Below are positions 8,823 to 17,229 of a DNA stretch of 64,000 nucleotides, in pieces. The stretch's first letter is position 1; each line of letters begins with the position of its first letter. The notes beneath the pieces are model-generated. The model was not told where the DNA came from. It saw only the letters and a list, made by a program, of their open reading frames with translations, and made no database searches. A program made the position numbers and the translations under genes. The DNA comes from WS-7 sp036505295 (GTDB taxonomy: Bacteria; Eisenbacteria; RBG-16-71-46; SZUA-252), in contig DASXTQ010000093.1 in assembly GCA_036505295.1 (NCBI GenBank), positions 1 to 64,000 on the forward strand, read 5' to 3'.

Positions 8823-11216
8823 CTATCCGAGGACCACGATCGTGACCCCGGTCCCTCCCTCGCGGAGCTCGCCCAAGCGAAACTCCTTCACGGTCGGTTG
8901 CTCCTTGAGCCAGCGCTTCATCCTGTCCCTCAGGATTCCCTTGCCCTTGCCGTGGATGATGCGGGCGCTGTCCACGCCGCCCATGATCGCGTTCTCGAGG
9001 AACACCTCGACCGCGCGGATCGCGTCGTCCGGCTCAAAGCCGCGCACGTCGATCTCGCGCGGGACCTCAGGGATCTCGATCTCCTGCCGGAGCGGGGCCG
9101 CGCGGCCGGACTCAGCGCTGTCCGTCCGATCGCTCGGCGCTCCCGAGTCCCGACGTAGGTGTCCGATGGGGAGCACCGCCGTCGCGCGTCCGATCTTCAC
9201 CCGAACGCGTCCATCCTGATCCGGACTCGAGAGCGCGACCCCTTCCGTCTGGAGCGCGGGCACGTAGACCTTGTCCCCTTCGCGGACCCGCTCGACCGGG
9301 ACCCCGCGGTCGGGCCCCGCGGTCCATTCCGTCTCCGCGTCGATAGATTGGGACACGCTGCGCGCGAGCCCGCGCGCTTCCTCAAGCGTCTCGGCGCTCG
9401 CGCGCCGGTCCGCCCGAAGCTTCTTTCGGTAGTCGTCGATCTGGCTCTCGAGCTTCCGGAGCAGATCGCGCCTCGCCTGAAGCTCGGCCTGCTTGCGCTC
9501 GCGCCGCTCCCCCTCCAGGCTCGAGAGCGCGTTCTTGAGCTCCCCTTCGCGTTCCGCGAGCCTCATCCGCGTCTGCGTAAGCTCCTCCCGTTCCCGTGCG
9601 ACGTCCCCTTTGAGGCGTCCCAGCTCCTCGATCAGGGCCCCCAGGTCGCGCTCGCCGCGCGGCAGAAGCTCACGCGCGCGCTCGAGCACTCCGCGATCCA
9701 TGCCGAACCGTTCCGCCACCTGGATCGCGCGGCTCCTTCCCGGCACCCCGACGATGAGCGTGAATCTTGGCTTGAGCGTCTCCTCGTCGAACGCCATCGA
9801 GGCGTTCCTCACGCCTGCCGTCTCCTGCGCGAACGACTTGAGCGCGCCATGGTGCGTCGTCGCCAAGCAGAGCGTGCTCCGCTCGAGCAGTCGCTCGAGA
9901 ATCGCCTGCCCCAGCGCCGCCCCCTCGGTCGGATCGGTCCCCGATCCCAGCTCATCCAGGAGCACCAAGCTCCGCGGGGTCGCGACCGAGATCGCCTCCG
10001 ACACCCGGCGCAGGTGCGAGAGGAAGGTGCTCACGTCCTCCATGAGGGACTGTTCGTCGCCGATATCGCAGACCACGTGGTCGAACCAGGGAACCCTCGT
10101 ACCCTCCGCGGCCGGAATCGGCAGGCCGGCCATCGCGAGCAACGCCGACAGCCCGGCCGTTTTGAGCGCGACCGTCTTCCCTCCCATGTTCGGCCCGGTC
10201 ACGAGCAAGAGCGGGGATTCGCGATCCAGCTCCAGATCGAGCGGCACCGGCGAAGACTCCATCTCTCGGCGCGCATGGCGCTCGACCAGGATCGGATGCC
10301 GCGCCCCCCGCAGCAGGAGCGAACGCTCTTCGGTCAGTGCGGGCAGGGTCCCTCCCACAGCCTGCGCCCACGCGGAGACCGCCTGCGCCGCGTCCAGCCG
10401 CGCGAGGCATGCCAGGTCCCGCACCAGCGCCTCGCGGTCGCGCCGTGCGAGACCGCTCAACTCACGCAGGATCCGATTCACCTCCCGCAGCTCGTCGATG
10501 AAAAGATCCGCGAGCTGGCTATTCGCCTCCGCGGCTTCGCGCGGCTCCAGGAACACAGTGGTCCCCGTTCCGGAGTAACCGAGCGCGACGCCCGGAACCT
10601 GGCGCCGCTGCGAAGCGGGCACCGCGATCGCGTAGCGGCCCTCCCTCAGCGTGACGAAGCTCTCGGCGATTCCCATGCCGCGCAGGATCGACTCGAGTCT
10701 CTGCGCCAGCCGCTCCCGCAGCGTCTGAATCGAGCGGCGAATCCTGGCCAGGTCGGCGCTCGCGTCGTCGCGGACCTCGCCGGACGGCTCGAGCGTCCTG
10801 CCGAGCTCGCGATGAAGCACCGGGAGCGGCTCGAGCTCACCCAGCAGCCTCGAGAGGCCGGGCGTTTCCTTGCGGTTCTTTCGGACCCACGCGTGGGCAA
10901 GGCCCGCCTGATCGAGAAGGAGGCGAAGCTGCCACAGCTCCCCCCCCGCGAGCAGGGCGCCTTCGGTTTCCAGCTGCTCGAGCAGGAGGCCCACGTCGGG
11001 AACGGTGCCGGCCGGCGGTTCATCCCCAGTCCCCGCCAGAGAGATCAAATCGCCGTAAAGCTCCTGGTCCCGGCGTGCGTCATCCAACCGTTCGTGGCAC
11101 TGGATCCCGAGCACACGATCCCGTCCGGGGGCGGAACGCGTCCGCCCCGCGATCGTCGCAATGACGGCGGGGAACTCCAGAACTTGTTGCGCGTGACCTG
11201 GAGGGCCGGATTCCAA
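8823..11216 (-). CDS. mutS2: Endonuclease MutS2 (recombination suppressor / ribosome-rescue ATPase)
   Basis: MutS2 has a MutS-like core with Walker A TGPNMGGKTVALK near residue 340, Walker B region (LVLLDELGSGTDPTEGAALG), a coiled coil (ELGRLKGDVAREREEL) and a C-terminal Smr nuclease domain (EIDVRGFEPDDA, then IIHGKGKGILRD). Homologues resolve branched DNA or act on collided ribosomes. The frame opens from a TTG at 11306, directly beneath a long hairpin. I prefer the TTG at 11216, which gives 797 residues and places the conserved VLEFPAVI segment at the usual distance. Neither has a strong Shine-Dalgarno. Its position between rpsU and dnaG is unusual. Confidence 0.93.
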   Translation of the reverse strand: MESGPPGHAQQVLEFPAVIATIAGRTRSAPGRDRVLGIQCHERLDDARRDQELYGDLISLAGTGDEPPAGTVPDVGLLLEQLETEGALLAGGELWQLRLLLDQAGLAHAWVRKNRKETPGLSRLLGELEPLPVLHRELGRTLEPSGEVRDDASADLARIRRSIQTLRERLAQRLESILRGMGIAESFVTLREGRYAIAVPASQRRQVPGVALGYSGTGTTVFLEPREAAEANSQLADLFIDELREVNRILRELSGLARRDREALVRDLACLARLDAAQAVSAWAQAVGGTLPALTEERSLLLRGARHPILVERHARREMESSPVPLDLELDRESPLLLVTGPNMGGKTVALKTAGLSALLAMAGLPIPAAEGTRVPWFDHVVCDIGDEQSLMEDVSTFLSHLRRVSEAISVATPRSLVLLDELGSGTDPTEGAALGQAILERLLERSTLCLATTHHGALKSFAQETAGVRNASMAFDEETLKPRFTLIVGVPGRSRAIQVAERFGMDRGVLERARELLPRGERDLGALIEELGRLKGDVAREREELTQTRMRLAEREGELKNALSSLEGERRERKQAELQARRDLLRKLESQIDDYRKKLRADRRASAETLEEARGLARSVSQSIDAETEWTAGPDRGVPVERVREGDKVYVPALQTEGVALSSPDQDGRVRVKIGRATAVLPIGHLRRDSGAPSDRTDSAESGRAAPLRQEIEIPEVPREIDVRGFEPDDAIRAVEVFLENAIMGGVDSARIIHGKGKGILRDRMKRWLKEQPTVKEFRLGELREGGTGVTIVVLG

Positions 11217-11314
11217 TGGAACCGGGCGCCCCGATGGCTCGCGCCTAGGTGAGTTCGTAATGTCTGTTCGTCCGGAGTGCGGTGTCGGTGACGAAGCTTC
11301 GCCCAAGTGGGTAA

Positions 11315-11344
11315 GCGGGAAACCGGCCCCCGCCGATTTCCCGC
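11315..11344 (-). terminator. Strong hairpin between rpsU and mutS2 (attenuator or processing site)
   Basis: A 13-bp stem (GCGGGAAAYCGGC type, one wobble) with a four-base loop starts 20 bp after the rpsU stop. No U-run follows, so it is more likely a partial terminator, RNA-stabilising element or processing site lowering expression of mutS2-dnaG-rpoD relative to rpsU. Confidence 0.55.
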
Positions 11345-11364
11345 GTTCTGCCGATGGACCGGAT

Positions 11365-11556
11365 CTATTCCGCTTTCATCCGGGCCATCATCTTTCTCTT
11401 CGCGGCGTTCAGCTTGCGCTTCCGCCGCTCGCTCGGTTTTTCGAAGTGCTGGTGACGACGCAAATCCGCGAGAACTCCTGCCTTCTCACACTTCTTCTTG
11501 AACCGGCGAAGGGCACTCTCGAAGGATTCACCTTCCTTTACCCTGATGCCGGGCAT
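11365..11556 (-). CDS. rpsU: 30S ribosomal protein S21
   Basis: The 63-residue basic protein begins MPGIRVKEGESFESALRRF, continues RFKKKCEKAG and RRHQHFEKPSERRKRK, and ends in a Lys/Arg-rich tail, matching S21 throughout. It binds the 30S platform and helps mRNA engagement. AGGAGG lies about 11 bases before the ATG. It heads a macromolecular-synthesis operon with mutS2, dnaG and rpoD and has its own promoter upstream. Confidence 0.97.
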   Translation of the reverse strand: MPGIRVKEGESFESALRRFKKKCEKAGVLADLRRHQHFEKPSERRKRKLNAAKRKMMARMKAE

Positions 11557-11643
11557 CCTATGAATCGCCTCCTAACCCTGGTTTGGGGTTCCGTTCAATC
11601 CTCCATGTCTGCCTTGGTGGGCAGCATTCCCCTAACACTAATC

Positions 11644-11672
11644 AAGATACCCCGAACGGGCACAACTGTCAA
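11644..11672 (-). promoter_or_regulatory. Promoter of rpsU
   Basis: Minus-strand -35 TTGACA (11667-11672), 17-bp spacer and -10 TATCTT (11644-11649). It lies between the rsmE stop and rpsU, giving a leader of roughly 80 nt. Confidence 0.7.
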
Positions 11673-11689
11673 CATGAACCTAATTCACA

Positions 11690-12430
11690 TTACCGTAACG
11701 AGTTTCGGGCCAGGCTGATAAGCGCCAGAGCCGCCGTTTCTGTCGTTAACCTGCTGGGGCCTAACGAGATAATCGAGAAATGCTCCTCTTGCAGCAAGCG
11801 GCGCTCCCCTTCCGTATATCCACCAGGAGGTCCAATCGCCAGTGTCACTGGATCTTCCGAGGTTTTGACGAGAGCAGGAGCCGGCTCTTCTCCCAGCGGG
11901 TCGGCCGCGAATCTGAGCCCCGACGGCAAATGTTTGACCGCCTCTCCGAGCGAGCCCGAGGAGCGTATCTCGGGAAGCCGAGTCCTGCGTGACTGCTTGA
12001 GCCCTGCCCGGGCGATCCGCCCGAGCCGCGAGAGGCGCGGGGATTTTAGGGCCGCCCGCCCGCTCCGCTCACACACGACGAAGTCGAACGCGCTCACGCC
12101 GAGCGGAACGCCGTGGGCCACGACATCGTCGACATCGCCCGAGTCCGGCAAGCCCACCAGCACCACGATGGTGCGGGTGAGCTCGCCGACTCCTTCGCGA
12201 CGCTCCACGATTCGTCCGACGGCGGCGCGACGCTCGACCGATTCGAGCACGCACTCGAAAAATGACCCCTCACCGTCGATCGCCTGAAACGGGGTCCCTT
12301 CCTTGGCGCGATGGACGCGGAGAAGATGGTGTGATTCGTCGGGGCTCAGCTTGAGACGATCGGACCCGACGGATGCCGGATCCACCCAGAAGAGCGTGTC
12401 CGGACGGCGGCGCTCCGCCAAATCAGCCAC
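11690..12430 (-). CDS. rsmE: 16S rRNA m3U1498 methyltransferase RsmE
   Basis: The 246-residue SPOUT methyltransferase has the N-terminal PUA-like RNA-binding half (DESHHLLRVHRAKEG) and the C-terminal knot with the SAM-binding signatures IGPPGGYTEGE and LGPSRLTTETAALAL. It methylates N3 of U1498 in 16S rRNA. The GTG start at 12430 overlaps the end of dnaJ by 8 bp, so it is the last gene of the hrcA-grpE-dnaJ-rsmE operon, a common arrangement. Confidence 0.95.
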   Translation of the reverse strand: MADLAERRRPDTLFWVDPASVGSDRLKLSPDESHHLLRVHRAKEGTPFQAIDGEGSFFECVLESVERRAAVGRIVERREGVGELTRTIVVLVGLPDSGDVDDVVAHGVPLGVSAFDFVVCERSGRAALKSPRLSRLGRIARAGLKQSRRTRLPEIRSSGSLGEAVKHLPSGLRFAADPLGEEPAPALVKTSEDPVTLAIGPPGGYTEGERRLLQEEHFSIISLGPSRLTTETAALALISLARNSLR

Positions 12431-13583
12431 CGCCCCGGGGACGATGCGGTGGGGGCACCTTCGATTCAGGCAGCTCCTCGAGCTCCATGAAGAGCTTCTT
12501 TCCGCGTTCGGAGAGCTTGGTGGGCGTGTGGACGGTCACCTTCACAAGAAGGTCACCCGTGCCGGATCGCTTGAGGCTCTTCAGACCTTTCCCACGCAAC
12601 CGGAGCACTTGACCCGACTGGATACCCAGCGGGATATCGACCTTGGCTTTGCCGCCCAGCGTGGGCACCTCGATCTTCCCGCCGACCGCCGCACGGGCCA
12701 CGCTGATCGGGACCTCGACGATGAGGTCCTCGCCGTCCCGCGCGAACACCGGATGCTCGATCTCCTCGATATGCGCGATGAGATCCCCGGGAGGTCCGCC
12801 GCGAACCCCCGCGTCCCCCAGCTTCCGAAGAGGGATGTAGTTTCCGTTCATGACCCCCGGCGGCACCCGGATCGTGATCTCTTCTTGAGTCCTCACGCGC
12901 CCCTCGCCCGAGCATGTGGGACAGGGGTCTTCGATCACCGCCCCTTCGCCCTGGCATCGGTCGCACGTGGTCACGCTGATGAGCTGGCCGAAGAGCGACC
13001 TCTGCACCGCACGGACCTGGCCCGAGCCGCCGCAGACGGGGCACGTGCGTTTCGCCGTACCCGCTTTGGCGCCTGTACCGCTGCACACCGAGCAGGGTGT
13101 CATACGCCGGATCTTGATCCGCTTCTCGACGCCGGTCGCGATTTCCTCCAGCGTGAGGGGCAGGCGGATTTCGAGATTCCGTCCGCGCCGCTCGCTCGGT
13201 CCGGCTCGCCGCCCACCCATCTGCGACTCGAAGACGTCCCCGAAGCCGCCCCCCATGCCCCCGCCGCCGAAGTCGCGCATGAACGCGCGGAGGGCATCGG
13301 CGAGATCGAAGCCTTCGAACTCCGCGCCCCCCCCGCCCCCAGTGCCGCCGGCGGGCGCCCCCGCGGCGTGGCCGAACCGGTCGTAGTGCGTGCGCTTCTC
13401 CGGGTCGTGAAGGACTTCGTAGGCTTCGGCGACCTCCTTGAAGCTCTCTTCGGCCTTCTTATCGCCCGGATTGCGGTCCGGGTGGAATTTCATCGCGAGC
13501 TGCCGATAGGCCTTCTTGAGCTCGTCATCCGTCGCCGTTCGGGGAACACCCAGGATCTCGTAGTAATCCCGCCGCGTCGTCAG
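12423..13583 (-). CDS. dnaJ: Chaperone DnaJ, apparently initiating at CTG
   Basis: DnaJ (386 residues) stimulates DnaK. The J-domain reads RRDYYEILGVPRTATDDELK and continues to the HPD motif (MKFHPDRNPGD). A Gly-rich linker follows, then four CxxCxGxG-type zinc motifs (CSVCSGTG, CPVCGGSG, CDRCQGEG, CPTCSGEG) and the substrate-binding C-terminal domains. The first in-frame ATG (13493) lies inside the J-domain and would delete helix I. The only plausible start is the CTG at 13583: it gives MTTRRDYYEIL, has GGAGG seven bases upstream, and follows the grpE stop by 2 bp. Confidence 0.94.
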   Translation of the reverse strand: MTTRRDYYEILGVPRTATDDELKKAYRQLAMKFHPDRNPGDKKAEESFKEVAEAYEVLHDPEKRTHYDRFGHAAGAPAGGTGGGGGAEFEGFDLADALRAFMRDFGGGGMGGGFGDVFESQMGGRRAGPSERRGRNLEIRLPLTLEEIATGVEKRIKIRRMTPCSVCSGTGAKAGTAKRTCPVCGGSGQVRAVQRSLFGQLISVTTCDRCQGEGAVIEDPCPTCSGEGRVRTQEEITIRVPPGVMNGNYIPLRKLGDAGVRGGPPGDLIAHIEEIEHPVFARDGEDLIVEVPISVARAAVGGKIEVPTLGGKAKVDIPLGIQSGQVLRLRGKGLKSLKRSGTGDLLVKVTVHTPTKLSERGKKLFMELEELPESKVPPPHRPRGGG

Positions 13584-13595
13584 ACCTAAACCTCC
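13581..13595 (-). promoter_or_regulatory. Shine-Dalgarno and CTG start of dnaJ
   Basis: GGAGG at 13591-13595, a 7-base spacer and CTG at 13581-13583. The ribosome-binding site overlaps the grpE stop codon, implying translational coupling. It decides the dnaJ start because no ATG, GTG or TTG exists in frame upstream of the J-domain. Confidence 0.75.
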
Positions 13596-14236
13596 CCGGC
13601 GCCCTGCGCCGTGTGTTTTTCGTTTCTTCGTGCGGAATCGTGGGGCGAGGACGAGGGCGGTCCCGCGACGACCACTTGAGCGTGCCGCAAGACGCGGGCT
13701 TTGAAGAGGTATCCAGGAACGAGGACTTCGATCACGGTGCCGGCCGGATGGGTTTCGCTCGGCCGTTGCGCCATCGCGTCGTGGAGCTCCGGATCGAACT
13801 TCGCTCCCAACGCCGGGATCTCCTCGAGCCCCTCTTTCTCAAGCGTTCGCCAGAGCCGTTCGCGGATCAGAAGGACGCCGGAACGGAAGGGGCCCCCCTC
13901 CCGATCCTTAGACGCCTCGAGCGCGCGATCGATGTCATCGAGAACCGGAAGGACGTTGCGAACCAAAGACTCCTGCGCGGTGAGGACGGATGCTTCCGTG
14001 TCCTGCTTGCGCCGGCGGTTCACGTTCGTCAGCTCGGCGAGCGCGCGCAGGAGCTCGTCTTCCCGTGCGCGTGCCCGCGTCAGCTCCGCGAGCAGCCGTG
14101 CGGGATCCTCCACCAGAGGCGGCCTCGCCTCGACAGCCGCTCCCTCACCCGCCTGCTCCGACGTGGCCCCCGCGGGCGTCTCGGGGGCTACCTCGGTGTC
14201 CTGGTCCTCGGGAATCTGATCCTTCTTCCGATTCAT
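13586..14236 (-). CDS. grpE: Nucleotide exchange factor GrpE
   Basis: The 216-residue protein releases ADP from DnaK. It has an acidic disordered N terminus, a long coiled coil (ARAREDELLRALAELTNVNR), and a C-terminal beta-wing with the family signature (HDAMAQRPSETHPAGTVIE, then VLVPGYLFKARVLRHAQVVV). The ATG at 14236 overlaps the hrcA stop (ATGA) and has GGAG upstream. The frame stays open to 15283 through hrcA, but only this part is grpE. Confidence 0.95.
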   Translation of the reverse strand: MNRKKDQIPEDQDTEVAPETPAGATSEQAGEGAAVEARPPLVEDPARLLAELTRARAREDELLRALAELTNVNRRRKQDTEASVLTAQESLVRNVLPVLDDIDRALEASKDREGGPFRSGVLLIRERLWRTLEKEGLEEIPALGAKFDPELHDAMAQRPSETHPAGTVIEVLVPGYLFKARVLRHAQVVVAGPPSSSPHDSARRNEKHTAQGAGEV

Positions 14237-15249
14237 GCGAACTCCGCGAGTCGCCCGCCCACGTAGGATACGAGCGAGAGCAGCCGAGGATACGGCATCC
14301 GGACGGGTCCCAGCACGCCCAGAGATCCATGAAACCGGCTCGAGGCGATCCCGGTGCCGACGAGCGAGCAGGCGCGCATCGCTCCCTCCCCAAGCTCGCG
14401 GCCGATCGTGACCCGCGCGGCTCCGACGCCCATGAACGCGTCCATGGCGCGAGTCAAAGGCTCCGGTTCCGCGAGCAGCGCCACGAGCCCGCGGAGGCGA
14501 TCGGCAGACTGAAACTCCGGTTGCGAGGCGATGTTCTCGGCACCGCCGATGCGAACGTCGGGGCGCCGCAGGCCCTCGAGCAGCTTGCCCGCGCGATGCA
14601 GCACCTCGGCGATGAGCGGGACCGCGGCCGCGGGCGCCTCCCTGCGCGCGGCACGGGCCAGCGCCGCGCACGCGGCCGGGTCGCGCAGGGGCAAGCGCTC
14701 GGCGATCCATCGCTGCGCGAGCCGGATGGTCGCCGCGTCGGCTGCCCGGGATGGCCGCCAGGTCGTGGACGAGCCGCGTTCCCCGATCGCGAGAAGGAGC
14801 ACCCCCTCCTCGAGCGCGACCAGATCCAGGCTCTGGATCGGAACCTCCGCCCATGGCCGCACGGCCACCATCGCGAGCTGCCCCGAGCTCTTCGCGAGGA
14901 CGCGGGTCGCGAGCCCCTGTAGGTCTTCGGCGGCGGGAGCGCGGCAATCGAGGGCCTTGTCCAAGACACGCCTGGTCGCGGGCGTGATCGGCTCGGGCTC
15001 CATGAGCGAATCGACATAGTAGCGATAGCCTGCTTCCGTGGGGACGCGGCCGGCCGATGTATGCGGATGATCGAGAAGGCCTTCCCCCTCGAGACGTTTC
15101 ATCGCGCCTCGGATGGTCGCGGGGGAAATACTCAGGTGGTAAGCCATGCGGACATACTGCGAGCCGACCGGCTCTGCCCTCATGACGTGGCTCTCCACCA
15201 CGAATTTGAGGATCCGGCGATGCCGCTCGTCCAGGCTGGGTCTGGGCAT
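14233..15249 (-). CDS. hrcA: Heat-inducible transcription repressor HrcA
   Basis: HrcA represses class I heat-shock genes by binding CIRCE, with GroEL as its thermosensor. The N-terminal winged helix shows LDERHRRILKFVVESHV and SISPATIRGAMKRLEGEGLL, then HPHTSAGRVPTEAGYRYYVD. The C-terminal GAF-like domain follows, ending RLLSLVSYVGGRLAEFA. I chose the ATG at 15249 (MPRPSLDERH, 338 residues) because the other candidate, a GTG at 15270, lies inside the CIRCE operator. It is the first gene of the operon, 4-bp overlapping with grpE. Confidence 0.94.
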   Translation of the reverse strand: MPRPSLDERHRRILKFVVESHVMRAEPVGSQYVRMAYHLSISPATIRGAMKRLEGEGLLDHPHTSAGRVPTEAGYRYYVDSLMEPEPITPATRRVLDKALDCRAPAAEDLQGLATRVLAKSSGQLAMVAVRPWAEVPIQSLDLVALEEGVLLLAIGERGSSTTWRPSRAADAATIRLAQRWIAERLPLRDPAACAALARAARREAPAAAVPLIAEVLHRAGKLLEGLRRPDVRIGGAENIASQPEFQSADRLRGLVALLAEPEPLTRAMDAFMGVGAARVTIGRELGEGAMRACSLVGTGIASSRFHGSLGVLGPVRMPYPRLLSLVSYVGGRLAEFA

Positions 15250-15263
15250 AAAGGTCGGGTGGA

Positions 15264-15290
15264 TTGGCACTCGATGAGGTCAAGTGCTAA
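15264..15290 (-). promoter_or_regulatory. CIRCE operator
   Basis: The plus strand reads TTGGCACTC, nine bases, then AAGTGCTAA. The consensus is TTAGCACTC-N9-GAGTGCTAA, so each arm has one mismatch. It sits directly at the predicted transcription start of the hrcA operon, as expected for autorepression by HrcA. Confidence 0.92.
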
Positions 15291-15300
15291 CCCAAAGCGA

Positions 15301-15330
15301 ACGCTATCAGCCTGGGGGGTTTGATGTCAA
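15301..15330 (-). promoter_or_regulatory. Vegetative promoter of the hrcA operon
   Basis: Minus-strand -35 TTGACA (15325-15330), 18-bp spacer and -10 TAGCGT (15301-15306). The predicted start near 15294 abuts the CIRCE element, so HrcA would block initiation. Confidence 0.72.
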
Positions 15331-15362
15331 GCGGAAGGGCTATGCTGCTGTGCTCCAGCGCC

Positions 15363-16529
15363 TTACGGTCTGGCTTGGGGCTCGCGCCGATCGGTCCTGG
15401 CGAAAAGCTCGCTCGCCAGATCGTGGGCCAGGAAAAGCCCCTGATCGTTCGGACGTAGGCGGCCCGGCGGGGAGTCCGCCACGGCATTCCCTTCCTGAGC
15501 CCAGACCCTCCACGCCGCGACCTCCGCGGCGGGAAAAGCGGCGAGGTGCCGTGACACCCTGAGCCCTCGCGAACGGCGGAGCCCGAGGAAGATCGCCTCC
15601 TCCGAGGCTTCCGCGGCCGAAAGCTCGCGTCGATCCTCCCGGGGCAGCTCCGCGGATTCGACCCGCTCGAAGTATCGCGGGATCGATTCCTCGTTTTGCC
15701 AGCGCGCGCGCCCATCGAAGGAATGCGCGCCGGGACCGAGGCCCAGATAGGGACGCCTCGTCCAATACCCCTCGTTGTGGCGGGACCGGAATCCCGGCAG
15801 GGCGAAGTTCGAAACTTCGTAGTGGTGGTAGCCCGCGCCGGTGAGAATCCGTAGAAGCTCTTCGTAGCGCCCGACCACTTCCGTTTCGCCGGGAACCGCA
15901 AGCGCGCCACGCGCCGCCTTGGAGTGGAGGGGCGTGCCCTCTTCGAGCTGGAGCGGATACGCGGAGATGTGCGGGATGCCGAGCGCGATCAGCCGCTCCA
16001 GGCCCGCGCGGAGCCCGTCCCTGGTCTCGCCCGGAACGCCGTACATGAGATCGACCGAGAGATTCCGAAACCCCGCGCTGCGCGCGAGCGTCACCGCGTG
16101 GAGGGCGGATTCCGCCGTGTGGATGCGCCCCAGGGCGCGGAGCGCCGGAGCTTCGAGCGACTGGATGCCGAGGCTCAGGCGATCCACGCCTCCTTCGAAC
16201 AGGATCGACAGCTTCTCCGGATTGAGCCCTTCGGGATTCGCCTCGACCGTGAACTCACGAACGCGGCGTAGGTCCCAGGCCTCGTGGATCCAGGTCAGGA
16301 ACCGCGCGAGGGCCGGTGTCTCGAGCGCGGTCGGCGTGCCGCCGCCCACGTAGACGGTCCGCGGCCGGCTCCACGCCTCGCCATCCGCCGCCCGCGCCAG
16401 GTCCCACTCGCGGCGCAGGGCCGAGAGAAGGCGTTCCGGCTCCGCGTGGTGCAGCGGCGCTTTCACGAAGTCGCAGTAGGGGCAAATGCTGCGGCAGTAG
16501 GGAAGATGGATGTAGAGACCGTATTCCAC
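15363..16529 (-). CDS. hemW: HemW-like radical SAM heme chaperone
   Basis: The 388-residue protein begins MEYGLYIHLPYCRSICPYCD, with the radical SAM CxxxCxxC cluster ligands. It has VYVGGGTPTAL, VEANPEGL, RLSLGIQSLE, SVDLMYGVPGET, HYEVSNFA and LGLGPGAHSF, in the order seen in HemW (formerly HemN-like). HemW-type proteins insert heme into target proteins; the canonical oxygen-independent coproporphyrinogen oxidase has additional motifs not seen here. The GTG start lies 3 bp after the lepB stop, so lepA-lepB-hemW form an operon. Confidence 0.92.
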   Translation of the reverse strand: MEYGLYIHLPYCRSICPYCDFVKAPLHHAEPERLLSALRREWDLARAADGEAWSRPRTVYVGGGTPTALETPALARFLTWIHEAWDLRRVREFTVEANPEGLNPEKLSILFEGGVDRLSLGIQSLEAPALRALGRIHTAESALHAVTLARSAGFRNLSVDLMYGVPGETRDGLRAGLERLIALGIPHISAYPLQLEEGTPLHSKAARGALAVPGETEVVGRYEELLRILTGAGYHHYEVSNFALPGFRSRHNEGYWTRRPYLGLGPGAHSFDGRARWQNEESIPRYFERVESAELPREDRRELSAAEASEEAIFLGLRRSRGLRVSRHLAAFPAAEVAAWRVWAQEGNAVADSPPGRLRPNDQGLFLAHDLASELFARTDRREPQARP

Positions 16530-16532
16530 GCG

Positions 16533-17207
16533 TCAATGCACCGGGTGAAAGAGACGGTTAAACCGGGGCATGCTCTTCTCGGCGTCCCAGGACCAGTAGA
16601 GGATCATCGCCTTCCCCTTCACGAGATTGAGCGGAAGCGGGCCCCAGAAGCGGCTGTCATGACTGTTGTCCCGGTTGTCTCCCATCATGAAGATGTGCCC
16701 CTTCGGCACCACGAAAGGACCGAAGTTGTCGCGCGCGCTGATCTCGCGCGGCAGGATCCGCTCGTCGGAATGCTTGACGTAGGGCTCCCGCTGCAGCGTG
16801 TCGTTGACGTAGAGAGACTTGTTCTTGATCTCGATCGTCTGACCCTCCACGGCCACGCATCGTTTGATGAAGTCGCGGCTGGGGTCGTCGGGGTACCGGA
16901 ACACGATGACGTCTCCCCGATGCGGCTGGCGGATCGCGGGGAATCGGTAATACACGAGACGATGGCCCGCGGCGCCGATGTCGATCTCCGAGCCGTAGAC
17001 GAGCTTGTTCACGAAAAGAAAGTCCCCGACCAGGAGTGTGTCCTCCATCGAGCCGGTCGGGATGCGGAACGCCTGGACGACGAGACCGCGGATCACGACC
17101 GTGAGCAGGACGGCGAGGACGATCGCCTCGACGTATTCCCGCAGGGTGGACTTGGTCCGCGTGGCACGTCTCGACTTCGTCTTGGCCGCTACTCTCGCGC
17201 TCTCCAT
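16533..17207 (-). CDS. lepB: Signal peptidase I
   Basis: The 224-residue enzyme removes signal peptides at the outer face of the inner membrane. A basic N terminus precedes one transmembrane segment (AIVLAVLLTVVIRGLVVQAF). The nucleophile is Ser53 in PTGSMEDTL and the general base Lys115 in DFIKRCVAVEG. Box E is FMMGDNRDNSHDSRFWGPL. The ATG at 17207 has GGGAGG seven bases upstream; a TTG five codons earlier coincides with the ribosome-binding site and is rejected. Confidence 0.95.
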   Translation of the reverse strand: MESARVAAKTKSRRATRTKSTLREYVEAIVLAVLLTVVIRGLVVQAFRIPTGSMEDTLLVGDFLFVNKLVYGSEIDIGAAGHRLVYYRFPAIRQPHRGDVIVFRYPDDPSRDFIKRCVAVEGQTIEIKNKSLYVNDTLQREPYVKHSDERILPREISARDNFGPFVVPKGHIFMMGDNRDNSHDSRFWGPLPLNLVKGKAMILYWSWDAEKSMPRFNRLFHPVH

Positions 17208-17229
17208 TCCATCACCTCCCAACCGGGCC

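Noticed and set aside
9159..11252. 697-codon plus-strand open frame opposite mutS2
   Set aside because: Composition (runs of Arg, Pro, His, Gln) and lack of domains mark it as a shadow frame; mutS2 explains the sequence.
14237..15283. Long frame making a HrcA-region/GrpE fusion
   Set aside because: Upstream of 14236 the frame has no GrpE or other family sequence, while hrcA is clear in a different frame with an ATGA overlap.
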